Below, piece after piece: positions 15,319 through 25,174 of a stretch of 64,000 nt of DNA. Position 1 is the first letter of the stretch. Each line of letters begins with the position of its first letter. The position numbers and the translations under genes are program-made. This DNA is from Mycobacterium sp. ACS4331 (GTDB lineage: Bacteria; Actinomycetota; Actinomycetes; Mycobacteriales; Mycobacteriaceae): NCBI RefSeq assembly GCF_001667265.1, contig NZ_LZHW01000065.1, forward strand, positions 1 through 64,000, in the 5' to 3' direction. A model generated the notes under the pieces. The model had not been told where the DNA came from. It saw nothing but the letters and a program-made list of their open reading frames with translations, and ran no database searches.

Positions 15319-16152
15319 GTGCCTGCGACCAGACCCCTGCGCAGGGCGGTCGCCACGCTGGCCTGCCTGCTGACGCTCGTCGTCCCGGCCGCTGCCACAG
15401 CTGAACCCGCGATCCCGGCCGCCTCGGCACCCGACGGCCCGGCCCGCGCCTGGCTGGTCGCCGACATCGACACCGGCGCGATCCTGGCCAGCAAGGACCC
15501 GTACGGCCACTACGCACCTGCCAGCACCATCAAGGTGCTGCTCGCGATGGTGGTGCTCGACCATCTGCACCCCAATGCGGCGGTGCGCGCGAGCCAGGTG
15601 CACACCCAGGTCGAGTGCTCGTGTGTCGGACTGGTGCCCGGTCAGGCCTACACCACGCGGCAACTGCTCGAGGGCCTGCTGATGGTGTCGGGCAACGACG
15701 CGGCCAACCTGCTCGGCGACATGCTCGGCGGCTACCGTGCGGCCATCGCCCGGATGACCGCCAAGGCACAGAGTCTGGGAGCCAAGAACACCCGCGCGAT
15801 GTCTCCGTCAGGCCTCGACGGCCCCGGCTGGGAGTCCATCACGACGCCGCACGACCTCGCGCTCATCTTCCGGTCCGCGCTGGCCTATCCGCTGATCGCA
15901 CACATCATGCGCCAGCCGACCGCGTCGTTCCCGTCGCGCACGGGCCTCAAGACACTCACCAACCAGAACGAACTGCTGCAGCGCTATCCCGGCGACCTCG
16001 GCGGCAAGACGGGATACACCGACCTCGCCGGAAAGACCTACGTCGGCGCGGCCCAGCGCGGCAACCGCCGCCTCGTGGTGGTGCAGATGAAGGGCAGCGG
16101 GGACCTGTACGGGCAGGCGATCGGCCTGCTGGACTGGGGTTTCGCGCAGTGA
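15319..16152 (+). CDS. D-alanyl-D-alanine carboxypeptidase, tandem paralogue
   Basis: A 277-aa protein that aligns along its length with the preceding gene. GTG start; signal peptide to about residue 28 (ATAE). Motifs: Ser69-T-I-Lys72, Ser124-G-Asn126, Lys230-T-G. The paired cysteines are kept as VECSCVG. Only 57 nt separate the two genes, so they are probably co-transcribed. All catalytic residues are intact in both, so neither copy is decaying. Confidence 0.92.
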   Translation: MPATRPLRRAVATLACLLTLVVPAAATAEPAIPAASAPDGPARAWLVADIDTGAILASKDPYGHYAPASTIKVLLAMVVLDHLHPNAAVRASQVHTQVECSCVGLVPGQAYTTRQLLEGLLMVSGNDAANLLGDMLGGYRAAIARMTAKAQSLGAKNTRAMSPSGLDGPGWESITTPHDLALIFRSALAYPLIAHIMRQPTASFPSRTGLKTLTNQNELLQRYPGDLGGKTGYTDLAGKTYVGAAQRGNRRLVVVQMKGSGDLYGQAIGLLDWGFAQ

Positions 16153-16153
16153 G

Positions 16154-17224
16154 CTACCGGTACACCTGACCGCGCAGCATCACCAGTTCCGGGTGCGCCA
16201 GCACGCCGGTCTGGCGCGGGTCGGCCGAGTAGCAGACCAGGTCGGCGGGCGCACCGTGGGCCAGCGCCGGACGGCCGAGCCAGTCTCGGGCGGCCCAGGA
16301 CGCCGCCCCGAGGGCGTCGTTAGCTGACATCCCGATGCCACGCAGCGCCTCCACCTCGTCGGCGATCCTGCCGTGCGCGACGAACCCGCCCGCGTCGGTG
16401 CCCGCATAGACCGGCACGCCGGCCTCGCGCGCGGCGCCCACGCGGTCCCGGCATGACGCGTACAGGTCCTGCATGTGCCGGGCATAGGTCGGGTATTTCG
16501 TTGCTGCGGAAGCGATTCCGGGAAAGTTCTCGATGTTGATCAACGTCGGGACCAACGCCGTACCGTGCTCGAGCATCAACGGGATGATGTCCTCGGTGAT
16601 CCCCGTGCCGTGCTCGATGCAGTCGATGCCCGCCTTGATCAGGCCGGGCAGCGCATCCTCGCCGAAGACATGCGCGGTGACGCGGGCGCCGTTGGCGTGC
16701 GCGGCATCGATCGCCGCCGTGAGCACGTCGTCAGACCACAGCGGCGCCAGATCCCCGACGCCGCGGTCAATCCAGTCCCCCACCAGCTTGACCCACCCGT
16801 CGCCCCAGCGGGCCTGCTGCGCGACGTACTCAGGCAGCTGGGACTCGTCCTCGATGTCGATCGCGATGCCGGGGCCGTACCGCTTGGGCCGGGCCAGATG
16901 CCGGCCGGCCCGGATGATGCGCGGCAGGTCCTCTCGGTCGTCGAAGCTGCGGGTGTCGACGGGTGATCCGGCGTCGCGAAGCAGCAGCGCGCCGGCGTCA
17001 CGCTCGACTTCAGCCTGCTCGACGGCCTCATCGAACTCGACGATCCCGTGCGGGCCGAGGCCGAAATGGCAGTGCGCGTCGACCAGGCCGGGAATGATCC
17101 AGCCACCCGCGAAGACGGTCTGCGCACCGGCGACCGGTTCGGCCGACAACACACCGTCGACGATCCACCAGTCGACGGGCTCATCGTCGGGCAGGCCGAC
17201 ACCGCGCAGATGCAGCGGCCCCAC
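16154..17224 (-). CDS. Amidohydrolase-family protein (Rv2915c-like)
   Basis: A 356-aa metal-dependent hydrolase. Metal ligands in order: HCH of DAHCHFG (51-53), a lysine in WVKLVGDW likely to be carbamylated, His in VTAHVFGED, His in CIEHGTG, and Asp in AGTDAGG. This pattern fits the dipeptidase/imidazolonepropionase-like branch; the natural substrate is unknown. It lies 2 nt downstream of ffh and probably shares its transcript. It converges on the second carboxypeptidase gene with one base between stops. Confidence 0.9.
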   Translation of the reverse strand: MGPLHLRGVGLPDDEPVDWWIVDGVLSAEPVAGAQTVFAGGWIIPGLVDAHCHFGLGPHGIVEFDEAVEQAEVERDAGALLLRDAGSPVDTRSFDDREDLPRIIRAGRHLARPKRYGPGIAIDIEDESQLPEYVAQQARWGDGWVKLVGDWIDRGVGDLAPLWSDDVLTAAIDAAHANGARVTAHVFGEDALPGLIKAGIDCIEHGTGITEDIIPLMLEHGTALVPTLINIENFPGIASAATKYPTYARHMQDLYASCRDRVGAAREAGVPVYAGTDAGGFVAHGRIADEVEALRGIGMSANDALGAASWAARDWLGRPALAHGAPADLVCYSADPRQTGVLAHPELVMLRGQVYR

Positions 17225-17226
17225 GG

Positions 17227-18789
17227 CTACTTCTGTCCCGGGAACTTCAGCTTCGACAGGTCGAAATCGGCCAGACCGGGCGGCAGCTCGTCGAGCCCGG
17301 CGGGCATGCCCGACAGGTCGGGGAAACCACCGGGGACGCCGAGCGGATTGCGCACCTTCGGCGGCGTCGGTCCCCTGCCCTTGCCCTTGCCCTTTTTGCC
17401 CTTGGCGTTCTTTCCGCCCTTGCGGTTGTTGGCCTTGCGGCCGACGCCGGGCATGCCGAACTTGCCGGCCATCGAGGACATCATCTTGCGGGCCTCGAAG
17501 AACCGGTCCACGAGCTGGTTGACCTCGGACACCGAGACGCCCGAGCCGTTCGCGATGCGAAGCCGGCGCGAGGCGTTGATGATCTTGGGATCCTCGCGTT
17601 CCTGCGGGGTCATGCCGCGGATGATCGCCTGCAGCCGGTCGAGCTGCTTGTCGTCGACGGCGGCCAGCGCATCCTTCATCTGCCCGGCACCGGGCAGCAT
17701 GCCCAGCAGGTTGCCGATCGGCCCCATCTTGCGGATCGCCAGCATCTGCTCGAGGAAGTCCTCCAGCGTCAGCTCCCCGGAGCCGATCTTGGCGGCGGCC
17801 TCCTCGGCCTTCTGCGCGTCGAAGACCTGTTCGGCCTGCTCGATCAGGCTCAGGACATCGCCCATGCCGAGAATGCGGCTGGCCATCCGGTCGGGATGGA
17901 AGACGTCGAAGTCCTCGAGCTTCTCGCCGGTGGACGCGAACAGGATCGGCACGCCGGTGACCTCACGCACCGACAGCGCGGCGCCACCGCGCGCGTCACC
18001 GTCGAGCTTGGTCAGCACCACACCGGTGAAGCCGACACCCGCACCGAACGCCTCGGCGGTCGCGACGGCGTCCTGGCCGATCATCGCGTCCAGCACGAAC
18101 AGCGTCTCGTCGGGCTGCACGGCGTCGCGGATCGCAGCGGCCTGTGCCATCAGCACATCGTCGATGCCGAGGCGGCCCGCGGTGTCGACGATCACGACGT
18201 CGAAGTGCTTGGCCCTGGCCTCAGCCAAGCCCGCGGCGGCCACCGCGACGGGATCGCCGGGTCCGGCGCCCTCGGTCTCGGCGGCATTCGCCGCGGTGCC
18301 CGGATGCGGCGCGAAGACGTTCACACCCGCGCGTTCGCCGACGATCTGGAGCTGGCTGACAGCACCGGGACGCTGCAGGTCACAGGCCACCAGCAGCGGG
18401 GTGTGCCCTTGCCCGCGAAGCCATTTGGCGAGCTTTCCGGCCAACGTGGTCTTACCGGCGCCCTGCAGGCCCGCGAGCATGATGACCGTCGGCGGGGTCT
18501 TGGCGAACACCAGCTGCCGAGTCTCGCCACCGAGGATGCCGATGAGCTCCTCGTTGACGATCTTGACGACCTGCTGGGCGGGATTGAGCGCGCCGGAGAC
18601 CTCAGCGCCCTTGGCGCGCTCCTTGATGCGGGCGATGAACTCGCGCACCACGGGCAGCGACACGTCGGCTTCGAGCAGGGCCAGACGGATCTCGCGAGCG
18701 GTGGCGTCGATGTCGGCGTCGGTGAGCCGGCCCTTGCCCCGCAGGCCCGCCAGCGCACCGGTCAACCGGTCGGACAGGGATTCAAACAC
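17227..18789 (-). CDS. ffh: Signal recognition particle protein Ffh
   Basis: A 520-aa SRP54 GTPase that delivers nascent membrane proteins to FtsY. It has an N domain (1 to about 95), a G domain with GLQGAGKT (107-114), DTAGR and TKLDGD, a methionine-rich M domain and a tail with a Lys/Gly-rich run (GKKGKGKGRG) followed by a Pro/Gly-rich end, an actinobacterial extension. It works with the FtsY encoded at 23314-24681. Confidence 0.97.
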   Translation of the reverse strand: MFESLSDRLTGALAGLRGKGRLTDADIDATAREIRLALLEADVSLPVVREFIARIKERAKGAEVSGALNPAQQVVKIVNEELIGILGGETRQLVFAKTPPTVIMLAGLQGAGKTTLAGKLAKWLRGQGHTPLLVACDLQRPGAVSQLQIVGERAGVNVFAPHPGTAANAAETEGAGPGDPVAVAAAGLAEARAKHFDVVIVDTAGRLGIDDVLMAQAAAIRDAVQPDETLFVLDAMIGQDAVATAEAFGAGVGFTGVVLTKLDGDARGGAALSVREVTGVPILFASTGEKLEDFDVFHPDRMASRILGMGDVLSLIEQAEQVFDAQKAEEAAAKIGSGELTLEDFLEQMLAIRKMGPIGNLLGMLPGAGQMKDALAAVDDKQLDRLQAIIRGMTPQEREDPKIINASRRLRIANGSGVSVSEVNQLVDRFFEARKMMSSMAGKFGMPGVGRKANNRKGGKNAKGKKGKGKGRGPTPPKVRNPLGVPGGFPDLSGMPAGLDELPPGLADFDLSKLKFPGQK

Positions 18790-18831
18790 GCAGCCAGCCT
18801 AGCTGCTGGCCGACGTCGAGCACGGACAGCA

Positions 18832-21312
18832 TCAACTCGCCTCTTCGGCCGGTTTGGCCGGGGGCGGGGTGGGCAGCGCGTCGTACAGTTCGCGCTCGAG
18901 CATTTCGCGCTTGCCCTCGAGGCCCGCGCCCACGATGCCGAACACATCCACCACCGAGGACCCCAGTGTCGTGACGCGCGCCCAGTCGATGTCCACGTCG
19001 GCTCGCTCGAGCACCGTGGTGAGCACCGCAAGCAGGCCCGCGCGGTCTGTCGCCCGGACCTCGACGATGAGCTGGTCGGGCGTGGCGCCGTCGTGCCAGA
19101 TGATCCGCGGCGGAGCCGCTGGCGCGTTGATCGGCACGGCCTGGCGCACTTCACCGGCACGCCCGCGGACCGCGGTGCCATCCTGGGTCTCCCGGTCGCG
19201 GCGCTGCAGCGCACCGATCACGTCGAGTTCGCCGTCGAGCGCCAGGATCAGCTGCTGCCGCAGGAGTTCCACGGCGGGCGGGTCACCGAAGTGGGGCGCC
19301 ACCACGAACGAGTTGATCGCCGAGCCCTCGTGGCTGTTGACCGACGCCGAGTACACCCGCAGTGAGTTCAGTGCCAGAACACCGGCTGTCTTGGACAGCA
19401 GGCCGCGCCGATCCGGTGCGATCATCGTCACGTTGTAGGTCCGCACGCTGTCGCCCGGTGTCATCTCCACGTACACCCCGCCGACCTCGGCGGCCAACGA
19501 AAGGTGTCGCGGGTCAATCTCTTCGGCGTGCGGCAGCGGCTCACCGGCCATCACCAGGCGGCAGCGCCGAACCAGGTCGCCGATCAGCGACGCCTTCCAG
19601 TCCCCCCACACACCGGGGCCGGTGGCCAGGGAATCGGCCTCGGCCAGGGCGTCGAGCAGTTCGAGCAGCACCGGATCGCCGCCCACCCTGTTCACCACAT
19701 CGGCGATCGTCTCGGGATCCTGCAGGTCCCGGCGTGTGGCGGTGCCCGGCAGCAGCAGGTGATAGCGGACCATCGCCGAAAGGATCTCGATGTCAGACGG
19801 CCACAGTCCGAGGCGCGTGCCGATCTGGGTCGCCAGTTCGGCGCCGATCACGCTGTGGTCACCTCCCCTGCCCTTGCCGATGTCGTGACACAGGGCGCCC
19901 AGCACCAGCAGATCGGGTCGCGACACCCGAGTGGTCAAGGCACTTGCCCGGGAGACGGTTTCGACCAGATGCCGGTCCACGGTCCAGATGTGCACGACAT
20001 CACGCGGCGGAAGGTCACGGATCGCGCCCCACTCGGGAAAAAGCCTGCCCCACAAGCCGGTTCGATCCAGTGCCTCAACCGTCGCGACCGTGGCGGGACC
20101 GGCCGCGAGCATGACCAACAGGTCCTTGAGGGCCTGTCGCGGCCAGGGCGTACGCAGTTCGGGAGCGGAGGCGGCCAGCCGACTCAGCGTCGATGCCGAC
20201 ATCGGCAGACCCGTGGTCGCCGACGCCGCGGCCACGCGCAGGATCAGCCCGGGGTCACGTTCGGGGCGCGCGTCGCGGGCCAGGATCACCTCGCCGTTGA
20301 ACTCGATGACGCCCTCGTCGAGCGGCCGGCGGGCCGGCCGGCGCAGTGCCGCGAAGCCCCGCTTCGGCAGTGCGTTGCCCGCCGTCCGGATGCCTGCGTC
20401 GACGTAGTAGCTGATGGTGCGGGCCGCGTCGGACAGCGCGCGGGCCAGGTCGAAACGATCCCCGATGTGCAGTGCGGCACCGATCTCGTCGGCGTGCTGA
20501 GCCAGCAGCAGGTCACGCCCACGGCCCGACACCCGGTGCAGCTCGGTGCGCACGTTGAGCAGCACGCGGTGCGCATCCCCGAGAGATCCCATCGGCGAGG
20601 CGAGAAGTCGGCTGGGATAGATGTCGGCCAACTGGGCGATCGCGAGCGCGTTGAGCAGTTGCACGTCGCGCAGACCGCCGCGCCCGCATTTCAGGTCGGG
20701 CTCGGCCCGGTGCGCGATCACGCCACTGCGCTGCCACCGCGCCTCGGTGTGCGCGACGAGTTCCTCGAAACGGCCCGCGATTCCCGTCCGCCACTGTCGG
20801 CGGGCCCCGCCGATCAGCAGGGCGGACAGGTCGGCGTCACCGGCGATGTGCCGGGCCTCGAGCATCGCCAGGCCGGCCGAGATGTCATCGCTGGCCACCT
20901 GCAGTGCCTCGGGCACCGTGCGGACACTGTGGTCGATGCGAATGTTGGCATCCCACAGCGGGTACCACAGAAGTTCGGCGACCTGGGTGACGATCTCCGC
21001 CGGCATGTTGTCATGCAGCAGAGTCAGGTCGAGGTCGGAGTGCGGCACGAGTTCACCGCGGCCCAGGCCCCCCGTGGCGACGATGGCGAATCCACTGGTC
21101 GGCGTGACCCCGATCTCGGTTGCCTTTGTGGTCAGCCAGAATTCGTGCAGATCGAGCAGCGCATCCCGCAGCCCGGCGGCATCCAGTCGATGCACGGAGC
21201 CGGCCAGCAGGTTGTTCACCGCTGCGGCAAGGTCTTTCGCGGGCTTGGACGCGCCCGCCGCCGGCGCCCCCCAACGGGAGGCTCCGGCGGCGGGTTCTGG
21301 TTTCTGGCCCAT
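18832..21312 (-). CDS. glnD: PII uridylyl/adenylyltransferase GlnD
   Basis: An 826-aa bifunctional nitrogen sensor. N-terminal nucleotidyltransferase [18 protein letters not shown] (81-98), HD phosphohydrolase [12 protein letters not shown], and two C-terminal ACT domains ([18 protein letters not shown] and [16 protein letters not shown]). In actinobacteria GlnD adenylylates the T-loop tyrosine of PII. The ATG at 21312 with GAGAGG is preferred over the frame start at 21342. Third gene of amt-glnB-glnD. Confidence 0.95.
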   Translation of the reverse strand: MGQKPEPAAGASRWGAPAAGASKPAKDLAAAVNNLLAGSVHRLDAAGLRDALLDLHEFWLTTKATEIGVTPTSGFAIVATGGLGRGELVPHSDLDLTLLHDNMPAEIVTQVAELLWYPLWDANIRIDHSVRTVPEALQVASDDISAGLAMLEARHIAGDADLSALLIGGARRQWRTGIAGRFEELVAHTEARWQRSGVIAHRAEPDLKCGRGGLRDVQLLNALAIAQLADIYPSRLLASPMGSLGDAHRVLLNVRTELHRVSGRGRDLLLAQHADEIGAALHIGDRFDLARALSDAARTISYYVDAGIRTAGNALPKRGFAALRRPARRPLDEGVIEFNGEVILARDARPERDPGLILRVAAASATTGLPMSASTLSRLAASAPELRTPWPRQALKDLLVMLAAGPATVATVEALDRTGLWGRLFPEWGAIRDLPPRDVVHIWTVDRHLVETVSRASALTTRVSRPDLLVLGALCHDIGKGRGGDHSVIGAELATQIGTRLGLWPSDIEILSAMVRYHLLLPGTATRRDLQDPETIADVVNRVGGDPVLLELLDALAEADSLATGPGVWGDWKASLIGDLVRRCRLVMAGEPLPHAEEIDPRHLSLAAEVGGVYVEMTPGDSVRTYNVTMIAPDRRGLLSKTAGVLALNSLRVYSASVNSHEGSAINSFVVAPHFGDPPAVELLRQQLILALDGELDVIGALQRRDRETQDGTAVRGRAGEVRQAVPINAPAAPPRIIWHDGATPDQLIVEVRATDRAGLLAVLTTVLERADVDIDWARVTTLGSSVVDVFGIVGAGLEGKREMLERELYDALPTPPPAKPAEEAS

Positions 21313-21399
21313 ATTCGTCCTCTCTTTCCCCCTGCCGATCAACGCTCACCGGTCAGGTGAGGTCGAGGACGACGCGGAACCCTCAGAAACCGTTGCGCA

Positions 21400-21738
<339 letters not shown>

Positions 21739-21777
21739 TTAGTTGATCCCTTCCAAGACACTGTCGATTGTTCCCGA

Positions 21778-23130
21778 TCAGGCGAGTTCGTAAGCAGTTT
21801 CTGCATGCTCGGTCTCATCGATGCCGGTGTGCTCGGCCTCTTCACTGATGCGCCAACCGAGCGGCTTGACGATGAAGGCGATGATCGTGGTCAGGACCGC
21901 GGTGAACAGGACCGCCGCCAGCGCGATCACAACCTGGACCACCAGCTGCTCGAAGCCTCCGCCGACGAACAGACCGGTGTCGGTGGCGAAGAAGCCCAGC
22001 GAGATGGTGCCCCACAGGCCGGCGACCAGGTGCACGCCCACGACGTCGAGCGAGTCGTCGTAGCCGAACTTGTACTTCAGCCCGATGGCCAGCGCCGACA
22101 ACGTACCGGCGATGGCGCCGACGACCAGGGACCAGATGGGCGTCAGGTTGCCGCACGCAGGGGTGATGGCGACCAGGCCGGCGACGATGCCCGACGCGGC
22201 ACCCACGCTGGTGGCGTGCCCGTCACGCAGACGCTCGACCAGGAGCCAGGCCAGCATCGCTGCCGCGGTGGCGGCGGTGGTGTTGATCCAGACCAGGCCC
22301 GCGGCCATGTCGGCGGCACCCTCGGAACCCACGTTGAAGCCGAACCAGCCGAACCACAGAATGGCCGCACCCAGCATGACGAACGGGATGTTGTGCGGGC
22401 GGAACGCGGTCTTGCCGAATCCGGCGCGCTTGCCCAGCAGGATCGCGAGCACCAGCGCGGCCATGCCGGCGTTGATGTGAACCACGGTGCCACCGGCGAA
22501 GTCGATGGGCGCCACGTTGGCCGCGCCCTCGTCGTCAACCCCGAACAGCTTCGCGGCGATGCCCTTCTCGGACCCGGACAGCAGGCCGCCACCCCAGACC
22601 ATGTGTGCCAGTGGGAAATACACAAACGTCACCCAGAGACCACCGAATACCAGCCAGGTGCCGAACTTCATCCGCTCGGCGACCGCGCCGCTGATCAGTG
22701 CGACCGTGATGACCGCGAAGGTCAGCTGGAAGGCGGCCCACACGATCGCGGGGACCGTGCCGAATCCGCCGGAGACGAACGCCTCGACACCGTTGATCTC
22801 GCGGGTCTCGGTCAACTGGTTGAGACCGAAGAGGGCGATGGGATTGTCGAAGATGCCCGCGATGCTGTTCCCTCCGGTGTGACTCGAGGAGAAGGACATC
22901 GAGTAGCCCCAGAGCACGTAGATGACGCCGACGACACCGATGGAGGCGAACGACATCATCATCATGTTCAGGACTGACTTCTGCCGCGACAGGCCGCCGT
23001 AGAAGAACGCGAGGCCAGGTGTCATGAACAACACCAGCGCTGCGGCCGTGAGCACCCATGCGGTGTCACCGGCACTCAGGCCGTCCGGCCCGAATGGCAA
23101 AAATGCTTCGTCTGGCAAGGCTAAGACCAC
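21778..23130 (-). CDS. amt: Ammonium transporter Amt
   Basis: About 450 aa with 11 predicted membrane segments: GLAFFYGGL at the first, LAHMVWGGG with the pore histidine region, and FGYDDSLDVVGVHLVAG with the second conserved histidine. It imports ammonium under nitrogen limitation. The start is taken as GTG at 23130, preceded by GAGGAGG 10 nt upstream; the longer frame (to 23241) would add a hydrophilic extension covering the promoter. A GlnR-type box lies about 125 nt upstream. Confidence 0.95.
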   Translation of the reverse strand: MVLALPDEAFLPFGPDGLSAGDTAWVLTAAALVLFMTPGLAFFYGGLSRQKSVLNMMMMSFASIGVVGVIYVLWGYSMSFSSSHTGGNSIAGIFDNPIALFGLNQLTETREINGVEAFVSGGFGTVPAIVWAAFQLTFAVITVALISGAVAERMKFGTWLVFGGLWVTFVYFPLAHMVWGGGLLSGSEKGIAAKLFGVDDEGAANVAPIDFAGGTVVHINAGMAALVLAILLGKRAGFGKTAFRPHNIPFVMLGAAILWFGWFGFNVGSEGAADMAAGLVWINTTAATAAAMLAWLLVERLRDGHATSVGAASGIVAGLVAITPACGNLTPIWSLVVGAIAGTLSALAIGLKYKFGYDDSLDVVGVHLVAGLWGTISLGFFATDTGLFVGGGFEQLVVQVVIALAAVLFTAVLTTIIAFIVKPLGWRISEEAEHTGIDETEHAETAYELA

Positions 23131-23252
23131 TTTGTGTGAACCTCCTCGGGGAATGGGCGCCGACAGGATCGGCGTCACGAGAAGACTCTTTTGCCGAGGT
23201 TTCACTCGTGGTTCTGTCGTGTTTCTTCGATGTGAACGCACAGCCGGTAACC

Positions 23253-23268
23253 GTTACGCTCACGTTTC
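23253..23268. promoter_or_regulatory. GlnR-type box upstream of amt-glnB-glnD
   Basis: On the minus strand the site reads GAAAC-GTGAGC-GTAAC, which fits the GlnR half-site pair (GaAAC-n6-gTnAC) and the mycobacterial AC-n9-AC rule. Its place in front of the nitrogen operon makes GlnR control likely. Binding is inferred. Confidence 0.6.
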
Positions 23269-23313
23269 GTCGCACAGTGACAGCGCATTCCCCGCCCAGA
23301 CAGGCGGTTTCGG

Positions 23314-24681
23314 TCAGCCCAGCAGTGCGTCCACGAACGCGTCCGGTTCGAACGGCGCGAGGTCGTCCGCGCCCTCCCCCAGCCCCACCAGTTTGACCGG
23401 AACACCCAGCTCCTGCTGCACCCGGAAGACGATGCCACCCTTCGCCGTTCCGTCGAGCTTGGTCAACACCACACCCGTGATGTCGACCACCTCGGCGAAC
23501 ACCTTGGCCTGCGCCAGACCGTTCTGGCCGATCGTCGCGTCGAGCACCAGCAGCACCTCGTCGACCGCGGCGCGCTTGCTCACCACCCGCTTGACCTTGC
23601 CGAGTTCGTCCATCAGACCGGTCTTGGTGTGCAGCCGGCCCGCGGTGTCGATCACCACCACGTCCGCGCCCGCGACGATGCCCTTGTCGACCGCGTCGAA
23701 GGCCACCGAGGCCGGGTCCGCGCCCTCCGGGCCGCGCACCACCTCGGCGCCCACCCGCGAGGCCCAGGACTGCAGCTGATCGGCGGCCGCCGCGCGGAAC
23801 GTGTCCGCGGCGCCGAGCACCACACGGCGCCCATCGGCGACCAGGACGCGGGCCAGCTTGCCGACCGTCGTCGTCTTCCCCGTCCCGTTGACGCCGACGA
23901 CCAGCAGCACCGACGGCGCGTTGTCGTGCGGCAGCGCCTTGATCGACCGGTCGAACTCGGGATGCAGCTGCCCCACCAGCGCCTCGCGCAGCACCGCGCG
24001 GGCGTCCGCACCCGTACGCACCCCGCTCGCGGCCAGCCGGGCCCGCAACTGCTCCATCACCGCGGCCGTGACCGTCGGACCGAGGTCAGCGATCAGCAGG
24101 GTGTCCTCCACGTCCTGCCAGGAGTCCTCATCCAGGTCACCACCGCCGAGCAGGCCCAGCACGCTCTTGCCCAGCGCGTTCTGCGACTTCGCCAGCCGCC
24201 CGCGGAGCCGGTCCAGGCGGCCCTCGGTGGGCGCGATGGTGTCGATCTCAACGGCCGGTGCGGGTTCGGGTTCGGGAACCGGCGCGGGCTCGGGCTCGGG
24301 GATCGGGACGGGAGCCGGCTCGGGCGCGGGTTCGGGGATCGGGACGGGCGCGGGCTCGGGTTCGGGGATCACCTCCGGCTCGGGCGTGGGCGTGGGCGCC
24401 GGGGCCACATCGGCTTCGGGCAGGCGCACGTTGGAGATGGTGCGCTTGCGGGCGTCCCGCGGTATCTCGGCGTCGTCCCCGATGACGGGGATCTGGTCCT
24501 CGCTGCGGCTGAACGTGATGCCGGAGCCGGCCGTATACCCGCCGGAGCGGTCGATCGCCTTGTCGGCCTCCGCGGGCGGCAGGCTGATTCTGCTGCGCCG
24601 ATAGCGCACCAGGCCGATGATGAGCGCGGCGATGACCAGGACGGCGACGACCGCTACGGCGATCCAGAGACCTTGTGACAC
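23314..24681 (-). CDS. ftsY: Signal recognition particle receptor FtsY
   Basis: A 455-aa SRP receptor. N-terminal membrane segment (7-25), a linker containing a low-complexity run of EPEPAP/PIPEP repeats (about 94-145), then the NG GTPase domain with GVNGTGKT (263-270), DTAGR and TKLDGTAKGG. GTG start. The Glu/Pro linker replaces the acidic A domain of E. coli FtsY and is coded by near-identical GC-rich DNA repeats (about 24245-24400). Confidence 0.96.
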   Translation of the reverse strand: MSQGLWIAVAVVAVLVIAALIIGLVRYRRSRISLPPAEADKAIDRSGGYTAGSGITFSRSEDQIPVIGDDAEIPRDARKRTISNVRLPEADVAPAPTPTPEPEVIPEPEPAPVPIPEPAPEPAPVPIPEPEPAPVPEPEPAPAVEIDTIAPTEGRLDRLRGRLAKSQNALGKSVLGLLGGGDLDEDSWQDVEDTLLIADLGPTVTAAVMEQLRARLAASGVRTGADARAVLREALVGQLHPEFDRSIKALPHDNAPSVLLVVGVNGTGKTTTVGKLARVLVADGRRVVLGAADTFRAAAADQLQSWASRVGAEVVRGPEGADPASVAFDAVDKGIVAGADVVVIDTAGRLHTKTGLMDELGKVKRVVSKRAAVDEVLLVLDATIGQNGLAQAKVFAEVVDITGVVLTKLDGTAKGGIVFRVQQELGVPVKLVGLGEGADDLAPFEPDAFVDALLG

Positions 24682-24724
24682 CCAGCCATTGTTTCAAAGC
24701 CGCCCAGTGGGTACCCGCCCACCC

Positions 24725-25174
24725 ATGGCAACCGTCGACATATCCGAGTCCTCCACCCTGACCCCCGCCGCGGCCTGGGCACTGGCCTCCGACCTGCGGC
24801 GCTTCGACGACTGGCTGACCATCTTCGGCGGCTGGCGCGGCCCGGTGCCCGACTCCATCGACGAGGGCACCGAAGTGTCGTCGCTGATCAAGGTCAAGGG
24901 CTTCCGCAACGTCATCCACTGGCGGGTCACCGGCTACGACGAACCTCGGCGCATCGCGCTGCGCGGCCGCGGTCGCGGCGGCATCGAGATCCAGCTCACC
25001 ATGTCGGTGGCCGAGGAACGTGCGGGGTCGACGTTCCACCTGGTCGCCGAACTCCGCGGCGGCCTGCTGTCCGGGCCGGTGGGGCGGCTGGTGGCCAAGG
25101 TGCTGGAGTCCGACGTCCGGCGGTCCGTGCGGAATCTGGCGGCCCTGGCCCCGGTCGACGCCGAGCGGCGCTAG
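24725..25174 (+). CDS. SRPBCC-fold protein (type II toxin/polyketide cyclase-like)
   Basis: A 149-aa START-like protein: MATVDISESSTLTPAAAWAL, LRRFDDWLTIFGGWRGPVP, then GYDEPRRIALRG and a C-terminal helix VLESDVRRSVRNLAAL. Probably binds a hydrophobic ligand; the function is unknown. It is the only plus-strand gene between ftsY and smc. Its TAG directly abuts the smc stop (tag|cta), with no room for a terminator. Confidence 0.85.
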   Translation: MATVDISESSTLTPAAAWALASDLRRFDDWLTIFGGWRGPVPDSIDEGTEVSSLIKVKGFRNVIHWRVTGYDEPRRIALRGRGRGGIEIQLTMSVAEERAGSTFHLVAELRGGLLSGPVGRLVAKVLESDVRRSVRNLAALAPVDAERR

